6,405 bases of DNA from the NCBI GenBank assembly GCA_919902095.1, contig CAKKQL010000097.1, positions 1 through 6,405 of the forward strand. Reading direction: 5' to 3'. Below the pieces are notes generated by a model. The model did not search any database. It worked only from the letters and a program-made list of their open reading frames with translations, and had not been told where the DNA came from. The position numbers and the translations under genes are program-made. The stretch is from Acidiferrobacterales bacterium. Its GTDB lineage: Bacteria > Pseudomonadota > Gammaproteobacteria > Acidiferrobacterales > Sulfurifustaceae. Positions 1 through 6,405 of the stretch are shown here, piece by piece; the stretch's first letter is position 1; each line of letters starts with the position of its first letter.

Positions 1-723
1 CGCGCCGGTGTCCTGGTGCGCCAGCACTTCGCCCCAGGGGTTCACGATCATGCTGTGACCCCAGGTCTCGCGCCCGCTGGCATGACGCCCGCCCTGGGCG
101 GCGGCAATGACGTAAGCGAGGTTCTCCACCGCGCGGGCACGTACCAGAATCTCCCAGTGGGCCTGGCCGGTGAGCGCGGTGAACGCCGACGGCACGGCGA
201 AAAGTTCCGCGCCGCGGTCGAGCATGGCGCGGAAGAGTTCGGGAAAGCGCAGGTCGTAGCACACCGCGAGCCCCAGTTTGCCAACGGGCGTGTCCGCGAC
301 GACGATTTCGCCGCCGGGTTCGAACGCGGCGGATTCACGATACTGCTCGCCGTTCGGCAACTGCACGTCGAACAGGTGCATCTTGTCGTAGCGCGCCACG
401 CGCCGGCCGTGATCGTCGAACACCAGGCAGGCCGCGCGCACCTTGCCAGACGGTTGCGCCTTGATCGGCAGCGTGCCGCCGACAAGCCAGATCCGGTGCC
501 GGCGCGCGGATTCGGCGAGAAAATCCTGGATCGGGCCGCGGCCGTCATCCTCGGCCGCCGCCAGGCGCTCGGCATCGGAGCGCGCCATGAGCGCGAAGTT
601 TTCCGGCAACGCCGCGAGTCCGGCGCCGGCCTGCGCCGCCGTGGCAAGCAGCCGTTCCGCGGCGGCGAGATTTTGCGCAACCTCCGGACCGGAGGTCATC
701 TGGATGGCGGCCAGCGTGCTCAT
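1..723 (-). CDS. Carbon-nitrogen hydrolase (nitrilase superfamily), Nit1 / deaminated-glutathione amidase-like, C-terminus cut by window edge
   Basis: Direct translation from the ATG at 723-721 gives 241 residues with no stop before the window edge. It begins MSTLAAIQMTSGPE, a typical start of this superfamily. The catalytic triad is visible: Glu41 in ALPENF, Lys114 in YDKMHLFD, and the nucleophile Cys155 in CYDLRFPEL. Glu130 follows the lysine at the usual distance for the second conserved Glu. RARAVENLAYVIAAAQGG (195-212) and MIVNPWGEVLA (225-235) are also characteristic. Family members are usually about 265-285 residues, so roughly 25-45 are missing. The enzymes hydrolyse amides through a cysteine thioester in the cytoplasm, and the motifs fit the Nit1/Nit2/YbeM branch, whose Nit1-type members repair deaminated glutathione. 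That substrate is inferred from family resemblance; another omega-amidase-like activity is possible. The start overlaps the upstream stop as ATGA, so translation is probably coupled. In relatives this gene often sits between yhdP and tldD. Confidence 0.93.
   Translation of the reverse strand, partial: MSTLAAIQMTSGPEVAQNLAAAERLLATAAQAGAGLAALPENFALMARSDAERLAAAEDDGRGPIQDFLAESARRHRIWLVGGTLPIKAQPSGKVRAACLVFDDHGRRVARYDKMHLFDVQLPNGEQYRESAAFEPGGEIVVADTPVGKLGLAVCYDLRFPELFRAMLDRGAELFAVPSAFTALTGQAHWEILVRARAVENLAYVIAAAQGGRHASGRETWGHSMIVNPWGEVLAHQDTGA
720..723 (-). other. ATGA stop/start overlap (translational coupling site)
   Basis: On the minus strand the sequence CCGATGAGC holds both the nitrilase-type gene's ATG (723-721) and the TGA stop of the small exported protein (722-720). 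The stretch just upstream has no clear Shine-Dalgarno sequence. Together these suggest that ribosomes finishing the first gene re-initiate on the second, which implies one transcript. The overlap is seen directly; the coupling is inferred. Confidence 0.75.
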
Positions 724-1163
724 CGGGGCGGTTGGCGGCGCAGCTCAAGCAGCAGCTTGTCGGCCAGGGGCAGGTCCGGCTGGAGCTCGATGTGCGCCGA
801 CGGGATGCCGAGCGCCACTAGCCAGGAACGCAGCTCCTCGGCCCAGAGCGAGCCCTCGTCGCCGCCGGCGTAACGCACGATCACGCGAGCGCCCGGCTCG
901 CGGTCGAAGGCCGCGATAAACCCCGGCAACTCCGGCAGGCGCGCAATGGCGGCGGCGCTGCGTGGGCGCGCCCATTGTTCGGCGGTGACGGCCATGGTCA
1001 GGCCGGCGGCCGCTGCCGGGGAGGCTTTCGTCGTGGACGGTTTTGGCGCCGTGGCCGGCAACTCCTGATCAACGGGCACCTTGGGTGCCGATGCATCGGG
1101 CAGGTTCGGCGCGGCAAACGCGGGTGGCATGAACAGCAGGAACGCAAGCAGGAAACGCGACAT
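720..1163 (-). CDS. Uncharacterised small exported protein, possibly with a reduced OmpA-like C-terminal region
   Basis: The product is 147 residues and I do not recognise it as a named family. Residues 1-17 look like a signal peptide: MSR, a hydrophobic stretch (FLLAFLLFM), then a PAFA/AP signal peptidase I-type site; no lipobox cysteine and no cysteine anywhere in the protein. Residues 18-53 are a Pro/Ala/Thr/Lys-rich linker of low complexity. Residues 54-147 look folded: AVTAEQWARPRS, LPELPGFIAAF, GARVIVRYAGGDEG, then WAEELRSWLVALGIPSAHIEL. The last stretch resembles the strand-helix-strand of OmpA-like domains (a GHTD-like position, an alpha helix, then LVxLGIPxxxI), but the peptidoglycan-binding Asp/Arg signature is not clearly present. 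The start is fixed by an in-frame TAG two codons upstream (TAG-CCC-ATG). It begins 44 bases after the yhdP stop, and its TGA overlaps the next gene's ATG. Expected location is the periplasm; function is unknown. Confidence 0.85.
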   Translation of the reverse strand: MSRFLLAFLLFMPPAFAAPNLPDASAPKVPVDQELPATAPKPSTTKASPAAAAGLTMAVTAEQWARPRSAAAIARLPELPGFIAAFDREPGARVIVRYAGGDEGSLWAEELRSWLVALGIPSAHIELQPDLPLADKLLLELRRQPPR

Positions 1164-1207
1164 GGGCTATAGGATAGCATCGAAGCGTGGCGCGCTCACC
1201 TTCCGGC
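1164..1207 (-). other. yhdP-small gene spacer with a short dyad
   Basis: These 44 bases contain GCTAT-AGG-ATAGC (1166-1178), a 5-bp dyad just upstream of the ATG at 1163, and no Shine-Dalgarno at the proper distance. A purine-rich GGAAGGTGAG lies about 30 bases upstream, too far for this ATG. A TATCCT (1176-1171) resembles a -10 element, but there is no -35 match. The tight spacing favours readthrough from yhdP. Confidence 0.3.
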
Positions 1208-4200
1208 TTATCCCTTGGGCCGGGGTTCGGCCTTCGTGGCCGCCTCCTCGATCGTGCGCGTCACGTTCGGATTGTCCCACGGTCCCTTGACCACATAACT
1301 CACGCGGGTGCCCTCGGTGATCTCCTTCTTGAAAATCTTCTGCAACAGCAACGCCGCCGCCGCGACCTGCGGGCCCCAGATGCCGAAGCTCGTGAGCGTC
1401 AGGCTGTCGGTGAGCTGCGGCTGGACGTTCATGACGAGATCGAAATCCTCGGCCGCAAGCCCGATCCGGCCATGGATGTTCATCTTCGCCGAGGGCCCGC
1501 GGATCGAGAGGTCGTCGGTGTAGACGTTGCCGCGCTCGAGCGTCATCTTGGTGTGGATGCGGTCGAACACGAAGCCCTGGCCGAAGATCGGGCTGAAGTC
1601 GAGCGTGAGGTAGCGGCCGATGGCGCTCAAGTCGAGCACGCCGAAGAACCGGCCGGCGCCCTGTTTCAACTGCAGGAACCGACCGCGCTCGGCGGTGATT
1701 TCGGCGTTTCCGCTGAGCCTCGCGAGACCCAGGTTCGCCGGCGAGTCCGGCCAGGCGAGATGTGAAACAACGCTGACCTCGCCGCCGATCATCTGCTCCG
1801 GGATGCCGAGCGCATTGAGGGTCTTGCCCATGTCGCTGCTGTTCAGACGCACATCGAATTCACTCTGGTGGCTGCTGCCGATCAGGCGCCAGTCACCGCT
1901 TACGGCCAGCTGGGTTTCGGGACGCGCGAGGTTGAGGCGCGCGACGCGCCAGCCGTCTGCAAGCGGCTGCGCGGCGAAATCCAGCTCGCCAAGCGGTTTG
2001 TCCTTCAGCAGGAACGACTTGGCCTTGACCGTGACCGCCGGCAGGCGGCGCGGGTCGACGTCGGTATCCTGGCGATCGCTGAGTCTGCCCGGCAGATTCA
2101 GCGTGGCGAGATCGAGGTCGACCAGGGTATCGCGACCGCGGCGCGCATAGCGCACGCGCCCGCTGGCCGCGGCGCCCGACACGGTGCCGTTCCACCCGCC
2201 CTTATCGTGCGCGAGATCGAACGCCACGCGTCCGAAGCGGCGGTCGAACAGGTCGAGTGCGCGGATGTCGGCGCTGACCCGGGAAAGCCAGGACGGCGTG
2301 TCGCCGCCTTCCTGGCCCAGCAGCGGGAACCACGGGTCGAGATCGAGCGCATCGATCTGCACGCTCAAATGCAACCCGCGCCCGCGCGCGGGGGGCGTGC
2401 GCTCCTCGCCAAAGCCCACGCGCCCGCCGGCAAACTGCCAGGCACCGGCCCGGCGCTGAAGCACGAGCCGACCGCCGATGCGATTGCCGGCGCTCAACGC
2501 CAGTACATGGCTGTCGCCGGTTGCGGTTTCGGTCTTGAGCACCAGTTTTTCGACCGGCAGGCCGTCGGGAAAATGAAGCGGCGGCGGCAACCGGCTTTTG
2601 AGCCCGCGCAAGCCGAGCTCGGCCTGCAATGCGCCGCTACCTTTCAGCGAGCGCCAAGTGGCATTCCAGCCAGTCGCACCGCTGACCTGTGGCGCGATCT
2701 TGGGGCCAAGCACGGCGTGCAGCCCATCGGCAGCGATGCGTCCCTGCCCGTAGATAACGAACTGGTGGCCGTCCTGCGCTGCCGTCAGCGTGGCGTCACC
2801 GCCGAGGAAACGCCCGCGCAACTGGCTGTCGCGCAATCCGTTTTCGTCGAACCGTACCTGGCCTTCGAGTACGTCGACCGCCACACCGCTGTCGGGTTCG
2901 CGCACGCCGGCCTGCTGGAAGCGGTATTCACCGCGCACGCGCACCGGGGCGGTATCGAGTGGAACCGCAACCGTCAGGGCCAGCGCGCCGTTGCCGCTGG
3001 CCTGCAGACCGGCAGGCAGGTAACGCGTCCACGCCGCGCCGTCGGCGCCGGGGGCGATGCCGTAGAGCACGCCCAAGGCGTCGTTGACCGGCCCGTTGAC
3101 CGCGGCGCGGACGTGCACCTCCTCGCGACCGTTGGCAAGCTGGGTTTGTACCACCACATCCGTGGCGGCCAAATTGCCGATGCGGCCCTGGCCGGTCACG
3201 CGCACCTGGTCGCGGTCGATCGCCACGTCCACCTCGGCCTGGCGCACGGGCTGCCATCCGGGGAGGAAACCGTAGACGCCGTCACGCACCTGCCCGCGGA
3301 TTTCGAATTTCCCGCCGCCGGCCGTGAATGGAAACTCGCGCGTGGGGCCGTCGTACAGCAGCTTGCCTTTGGTCACGCGTCCGTCCACGAACGAGTGCTC
3401 CATCCAGGCGAGGGTTTCGCGCGTCAGGTATTTCGGCGGGTAATAGCGCGCGGCATGCGCGCCGTTGAGATCGCGGAAGTCGGCCTCGAGCCGGAGATAC
3501 GGCGAGCGCGCCGGGTCGTGCGGCAGGCGCAGCCGGAAGTCGCCGCTGGCCTGGCCGTCTTCGCTCGCGAGGCGCAGGTTATCGCCGACAATTTCCCAGT
3601 GATCGGTGCTTTTTTCCCAACTGACCTGGCCGCGGACCTGCCGCGCCGCGAGCGGCCCGCGGAACACCTCGGGCAGCGTCAGCATGACCTGTTTTGAATC
3701 GGCGCGGAACTCGCCCCCGGCCGCGGTCGCCGTCAACTGGCCGCTGACGCCCTGCACGCCGGGATAGCGGCGCCAGGGCTGCACGCCGAAACTGTCGAGG
3801 CGAGCGGCGAGCGCGAACTCACGCGGCGCGGACCAGTCGCCGGCCACGCGCAGCTTGAACTTGTTGAGCATGCCGGCGGGCTTGAGTTCCGACCACAGGC
3901 GCAGGAGCTCGTGTTCATCGTGCACGCTCTCGGCGAAGGCCGTGAGGTCGGCGAGATCGAGATGGCCAGCCTCGATGACCTGCTCGTCGACGCGATAGCC
4001 GATGCGCAGATACTCCGCCGGCCAGACCGGGCGCTTTAACCCGAGCGCAAGCTTGGAAAGATCCAGTTGCCAGCCGCCATCGACGGCCTTCCATTCAACA
4101 TCACCGCTGGCCTCGCGCACGCTCAGTGGCGCCGGCAGCCCGGTGATCGGAAGTTGCAGATCGTGGACGCCCACCCGCCCCTCGAGCGAGCGTGGACGGC

Positions 4201-5017
4201 CTGCCTGCCAGCGCGTCCACAGGCGCGCATCGAAGCGTCCCTGCAATCGTTCCGGCAGGCGCTCGCGCGCGACCCGCGGCAAAGCATCCAGGTTCACGTC
4301 GCCGGCACGCAGGTAGATTTCGCCGTTCCAGTCCGGTGCGACCAGGGGATTGCCGGTGACATCGAGGATGAATGAGCACTCGCGACACAACCCGGGCGGG
4401 AACACCGCGCTCACACCCAGGCGGTGGCGCTCGCCGCTGTTACGCAGCGTGAGATTCACCTTCGACAGACGCAGCGCCTTGCCCGGCTCGCGGCGGTCGC
4501 GCCACTCGAACTCGCCGTCAATGATCGCCAGCCGGTTCTGGCGGAACAGCCAGTGGAGAAAGTTCTCGCCCTGTCCCTCGTCCCCCGGGCGCACGGGATC
4601 GAAACCGGCGAGGCGGAAACGGCCATCGGCCAGGCGCTCGAGGACCAGCGAGGGACGCGACACCTCGAGGCTGTGGATCTCGAACTCGCGTCGCAGCAGC
4701 GGCCACCAGGCCAGGCTGATGCGCAGCTCTTCCAGGCGCAGCGCCGGCGTTTTGCGGTCGGCGGCGAACACCTGCAGCCCCTGCACCTGTAGCCCCGGAT
4801 GCCACCCATCCCAGTAGGTCGAGAGTTTTTCGATGCGTACCGCACGCGGCGAAACGCGGTTGATGGCCGCCTCGATCTCATCCTTGCGTTGCGCGAGCTC
4901 CGGCAGCAGCACGCGCGCGGTCGTAAACCCCACGGCCAGCAGCAACAGCACGGCGGCGGCGGCGTACCACGTCCAGCGTCCGACATGCCGGGAGTATCGG
5001 CGAAGTTTTTTCTTCAT
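1208..5017 (-). CDS. yhdP: YhdP family AsmA-like inter-membrane phospholipid transport protein (TIGR02099 type)
   Basis: The protein has 1269 residues from the ATG at 5017, close to E. coli YhdP (about 1266). A basic N-terminus (MKKKLRRYSRHVGR) is followed by one membrane segment at about 15-38 (WTWYAAAAVLLLLAVGF), and the rest should lie in the periplasm. The body is beta-rich with alternating short strands, as in AsmA/TamB-like bridge proteins. Recognisable family stretches include RYYPPKYLTRETLAWMEHSF at about 527-546 and the C-terminal block at about 1108-1155 (RFFGVLDLSAIGRYL, LDFSPIFGQGFVFD), followed by SFGIWGPQVAAAALLLQKIF near the end. In E. coli, YhdP works with TamB and YdbH in moving phospholipids from inner to outer membrane. 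An open frame continues upstream to a TTG at 5134, but the added 39 residues look like non-coding sequence and the basic-plus-hydrophobic start at 5017 fits the family. No good Shine-Dalgarno is visible. Its only two cysteines form Cys211-Arg-Glu-Cys214. No frameshift is seen. Confidence 0.95.
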   Translation of the reverse strand: MKKKLRRYSRHVGRWTWYAAAAVLLLLAVGFTTARVLLPELAQRKDEIEAAINRVSPRAVRIEKLSTYWDGWHPGLQVQGLQVFAADRKTPALRLEELRISLAWWPLLRREFEIHSLEVSRPSLVLERLADGRFRLAGFDPVRPGDEGQGENFLHWLFRQNRLAIIDGEFEWRDRREPGKALRLSKVNLTLRNSGERHRLGVSAVFPPGLCRECSFILDVTGNPLVAPDWNGEIYLRAGDVNLDALPRVARERLPERLQGRFDARLWTRWQAGRPRSLEGRVGVHDLQLPITGLPAPLSVREASGDVEWKAVDGGWQLDLSKLALGLKRPVWPAEYLRIGYRVDEQVIEAGHLDLADLTAFAESVHDEHELLRLWSELKPAGMLNKFKLRVAGDWSAPREFALAARLDSFGVQPWRRYPGVQGVSGQLTATAAGGEFRADSKQVMLTLPEVFRGPLAARQVRGQVSWEKSTDHWEIVGDNLRLASEDGQASGDFRLRLPHDPARSPYLRLEADFRDLNGAHAARYYPPKYLTRETLAWMEHSFVDGRVTKGKLLYDGPTREFPFTAGGGKFEIRGQVRDGVYGFLPGWQPVRQAEVDVAIDRDQVRVTGQGRIGNLAATDVVVQTQLANGREEVHVRAAVNGPVNDALGVLYGIAPGADGAAWTRYLPAGLQASGNGALALTVAVPLDTAPVRVRGEYRFQQAGVREPDSGVAVDVLEGQVRFDENGLRDSQLRGRFLGGDATLTAAQDGHQFVIYGQGRIAADGLHAVLGPKIAPQVSGATGWNATWRSLKGSGALQAELGLRGLKSRLPPPLHFPDGLPVEKLVLKTETATGDSHVLALSAGNRIGGRLVLQRRAGAWQFAGGRVGFGEERTPPARGRGLHLSVQIDALDLDPWFPLLGQEGGDTPSWLSRVSADIRALDLFDRRFGRVAFDLAHDKGGWNGTVSGAAASGRVRYARRGRDTLVDLDLATLNLPGRLSDRQDTDVDPRRLPAVTVKAKSFLLKDKPLGELDFAAQPLADGWRVARLNLARPETQLAVSGDWRLIGSSHQSEFDVRLNSSDMGKTLNALGIPEQMIGGEVSVVSHLAWPDSPANLGLARLSGNAEITAERGRFLQLKQGAGRFFGVLDLSAIGRYLTLDFSPIFGQGFVFDRIHTKMTLERGNVYTDDLSIRGPSAKMNIHGRIGLAAEDFDLVMNVQPQLTDSLTLTSFGIWGPQVAAAALLLQKIFKKEITEGTRVSYVVKGPWDNPNVTRTIEEAATKAEPRPKG

Positions 5018-5040
5018 CGCCGGTGAGCTTGCGCGTGCAT
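5014..5040 (-). other. Possible 8-codon upstream ORF ending on the yhdP start codon
   Basis: A short frame (ATG at 5040-5038, peptide MHAQAHRR) ends in a TGA that overlaps the yhdP ATG as ATGA, and that frame stays open upstream to about 5199. yhdP itself has no clear Shine-Dalgarno, so termination-reinitiation could help its translation. However, no Shine-Dalgarno precedes the 5040 ATG either, and ATGA overlaps occur by chance. It is listed because it bears on how yhdP starts; it is weak as a gene. Confidence 0.15.
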
Positions 5041-5221
5041 GGGGATATTTTGCCGCATCCGCTCCGGAAAGGACACGGCCACGATGGTTTCGTGGCCGCC
5101 GGGACGGCGAAGTTCCGCCGTGCAGGAAGCACAAGTGCCGCGAGTGCGGGGACGCAGGAGGCAGGGAAACGCATGGAGCAGTTGCCGAGGAGCGACCATT
5201 GCGCAGAAGCAGCCGCCGCGA
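5018..5221. other. rng-yhdP intergenic region, no confident promoter or terminator
   Basis: These 204 bases separate the rng stop from the yhdP start. The only clear structure is the inverted repeat at 5076-5098. The most AT-rich spot lies at about 5044-5052 (minus strand GCAAAATATCC), which could serve as a -10 element about 30 bases before the yhdP ATG, but no reasonable -35 sits 16-18 bases upstream. The gap is long enough for a separate yhdP promoter; the sequence alone does not show one. Confidence 0.4.
5076..5098 (-). other. 9-bp perfect inverted repeat (stem-loop) between rng and yhdP
   Basis: The arms CGGCCACGA (5076-5084) and TCGTGGCCG (5090-5098) are perfect reverse complements around a 5-base loop, with seven G-C pairs of nine. 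As RNA from the minus strand the hairpin lies about 125 bases after the rng stop and about 60 bases before the yhdP start. Neither side has a T-run (the minus strand continues TGTCCTTTCC), so it does not look like a standard intrinsic terminator. It could be an RNA 3'-end or processing structure, a protein-binding dyad, or chance in GC-rich DNA. Confidence 0.5.
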
Positions 5222-6405
5222 TTACATCAGCACGACGTCGTACTGCTCCTGCGTATAGAGTGGCTCAACCTTGAGGTGGATGGACTTGCCGATGAATTCC
5301 TGCAGCTTCATGAGCCCCGGCGACTCCTCGTCGAGCAGCATGTCGATCACCGGCGGCGCGGCCAGCACCAGGTACTTCTCGGTGCCGAACTGGCGCGCCT
5401 CGCGCAGGATTTCGCGGAAAATCTCGTAGCACACGGTCTGCGCGGTCTTGACCACGCCGCGCCCCTGGCACACCGGACACGGCTGGCACAGGATGTGTTC
5501 GAGACTCTCGCGCGTGCGTTTGCGCGTGAGCTCCACGAGCCCGAGCGGGGACATCTCGGTCATGTAGGCCTTGGTACGATCGCGCGCAAGCGCGCGATCG
5601 AGCGCGCGCAGCACCTGACGGCGGTGATCCGGCTCGGCCATGTCGATGAAATCGATGATGATCATGCCGCCGAGGTTGCGCAGCCGCAGCTGGCGCGCGA
5701 TCGCCTGCGCCGCCTCGAGGTTGGTCTTGAACAGCGTCTCCTCAAGATTATTGCGGCCGACGAACGCGCCGGTATTCACGTCGATCGTGGTCATAGCCTC
5801 GGTCTGGTCGATGACCAGATGCCCGCCGCTCTTCAGCAGCACCTTGCTGGCGAGCGCCTTCTGGATTTCGTCCTCGACCGAGTAGAGGTCGAAGATCGGG
5901 CGCTCGCCCGGGTAATACTCGATGCGGCCTTCGATCTCGGGGATGAATTCGTGCGCGAACTCCTGCGCCTTGGCGAAGGTCTCGCGCGAATCGACGCGCA
6001 GTTTCTCGACGTTGTCGCGCACCAGGTCGCGCATGGCGCGCAGCGCGAGCGGCAGGTCTTCGTGGATGAGCGTGCCCGACGCCGCCGTGCGGATGCGCTC
6101 GCGGCACACCTCCCAGACGCGGCGCAGGTAACGGATGTCGGCGCGCAGTTCGTCCTCGCTCGCGGCCTCGGCGAGCGTGCGCAGGATGAAACCGCCCTCG
6201 CCATCGTCCCCGACCGCGGATTTGATGAACGCCCGCAGACGCGTGCGCGTGTCCTCGTCGGTAATCTTCTGCGAAATGCCGATGTGCCGGTTATCGGGCA
6301 GGTACACAAGGTAGCGCCCGGGAAGCGTGATCTGCATGGTCAGGCGCGCACCCTTGGTGCCGAGCGGGTCCTTGTCCACCTGCACCACGATCTCCTGGCC
6401 TTCGT
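5222..6405 (-). CDS. rng: Ribonuclease G (RNase E/G family), N-terminus cut by window edge
   Basis: The visible part is 393 codons plus TAA. E. coli RNase G has 489 residues, so about 95 N-terminal residues lie outside the window. It enters inside the S1 RNA-binding domain (EGQEIVVQVDKDPLGTKGARL). The 5'-sensor Arg-Thr pair is in ILRTLAEAA (codons 6181-6176). The two catalytic aspartates that hold Mg2+ in RNase E (Asp303 and Asp346) correspond to TIDVNTG (codon 5782-5780) and the first Asp of IIIDFIDM (codon 5653-5651). The zinc-link CPVC (Cys codons 5479-5477 and 5470-5468), which joins protomers in the family, is intact. The C-terminus EQYDVVLM ends like RNase G and lacks the long degradosome scaffold of RNase E, which decides between the two. 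The enzyme cuts single-stranded RNA, matures the 16S rRNA 5' end and takes part in mRNA decay in the cytoplasm. yhdP follows 204 bases downstream, a common gene order. Confidence 0.97.
   Translation of the reverse strand, partial: EGQEIVVQVDKDPLGTKGARLTMQITLPGRYLVYLPDNRHIGISQKITDEDTRTRLRAFIKSAVGDDGEGGFILRTLAEAASEDELRADIRYLRRVWEVCRERIRTAASGTLIHEDLPLALRAMRDLVRDNVEKLRVDSRETFAKAQEFAHEFIPEIEGRIEYYPGERPIFDLYSVEDEIQKALASKVLLKSGGHLVIDQTEAMTTIDVNTGAFVGRNNLEETLFKTNLEAAQAIARQLRLRNLGGMIIIDFIDMAEPDHRRQVLRALDRALARDRTKAYMTEMSPLGLVELTRKRTRESLEHILCQPCPVCQGRGVVKTAQTVCYEIFREILREARQFGTEKYLVLAAPPVIDMLLDEESPGLMKLQEFIGKSIHLKVEPLYTQEQYDVVLM
5577..5600. repeat. 10-bp perfect inverted repeat inside rng
   Basis: The arms CGATCGCGCG (5577-5586) and CGCGCGATCG (5591-5600) are perfect reverse complements around a 4-base loop (CAAG on the plus strand). 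It lies in the coding sequence for the symmetrical peptide DRALARDR, so Asp (GAT), Arg (CGC) and Ala (GCG) codon choice in a GC-rich genome is enough to explain it. It would form a very stable hairpin in the rng mRNA. Confidence 0.6.

Noticed and set aside
48..680. A 210-codon minus-strand frame in the nitrilase region
   Set aside because: It is out of frame with the real gene and very rich in Arg, Ala, Ser and Pro. The adjacent frame gives the complete Glu-Lys-Cys nitrilase signature.
16..873. A 285-codon open frame on the plus strand at the left end
   Set aside because: It runs antisense to the nitrilase-type gene, whose catalytic motifs are intact, and across into the small gene. Its low-complexity Arg/Gly/Ala composition and Ser-run end look like a shadow.
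998..1180. A 60-codon minus-strand frame starting at 1180 after a purine-rich GGAAGG
   Set aside because: It is Arg/Cys/Pro-rich and out of frame with the signal-peptide-bearing gene that starts at 1163, which has a coherent exported-protein layout.
1868..3697. A 609-codon open frame on the plus strand antisense to yhdP
   Set aside because: Its composition (rich in Arg, Ala, Gly, Val, His) is that of a reverse-strand shadow in GC-rich coding DNA, and it has no recognisable motif. The minus-strand frame clearly encodes YhdP.
5041..5060. A promoter for yhdP based on AAAATAT
   Set aside because: The -10-like sequence has no acceptable -35 at 16-18 bases, so I do not call it as a promoter.
5018..5134. 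A 39-residue N-terminal extension of YhdP from a TTG codon
   Set aside because: The extension has no hydrophobic or family-like sequence, while ATG at 5017 gives a standard basic-then-hydrophobic anchor and a length matching the family.
1..6405. Mobile elements, CRISPR arrays, tRNA/rRNA genes, toxin-antitoxin or defence genes
   Set aside because: I saw no direct-repeat arrays, transposase motifs, terminal inverted repeats or structured RNA genes, and composition is even across the window.

Overview
The window reads as ordinary chromosome from a GC-rich proteobacterium, most likely a gammaproteobacterium. The evidence is the uniformly high GC, the strong G/C bias at third codon positions, and the adjacent pair RNase G (rng) and YhdP, which is a familiar gammaproteobacterial neighbourhood (often preceded by maf and followed by a nitrilase-type gene and tldD). 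I cannot name the genus. There is no sign of mobile DNA, CRISPR, tRNA or rRNA.

All four genes lie on the minus strand, so transcription runs from high to low coordinates. From the right edge they are: (1) rng, RNase G, entering from the right edge without its N-terminus and ending at 5222; (2) a 204-base gap (5018-5221) with a 9-bp perfect inverted repeat; (3) yhdP, 1269 codons (1208-5017), a giant AsmA-like protein anchored in the inner membrane; (4) a 44-base gap; (5) a small uncharacterised gene (720-1163) for a predicted exported protein; (6) a nitrilase-superfamily amidase (1-723), cut at the left edge, whose ATG overlaps the previous stop codon as ATGA. The last gene has no stop inside the window and is identified by direct translation from 723 to 1, which shows a full Glu-Lys-Cys catalytic triad.

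The last three genes look like one transcription unit, and rng may feed into it. By family knowledge the products do different jobs: rRNA maturation and RNA turnover (RNase G), phospholipid traffic between inner and outer membrane (YhdP), and probably metabolite repair of deaminated glutathione (the amidase). The small exported protein is the only one with no recognised function. Its C-terminal part faintly resembles the OmpA-like peptidoglycan-binding domain, and it sits directly after an envelope gene, so an envelope role is a reasonable guess only.

I did not find a convincing new system. The items most worth a second look are the small exported protein and a CxxC pair in YhdP whose two cysteines are the only ones in that protein.
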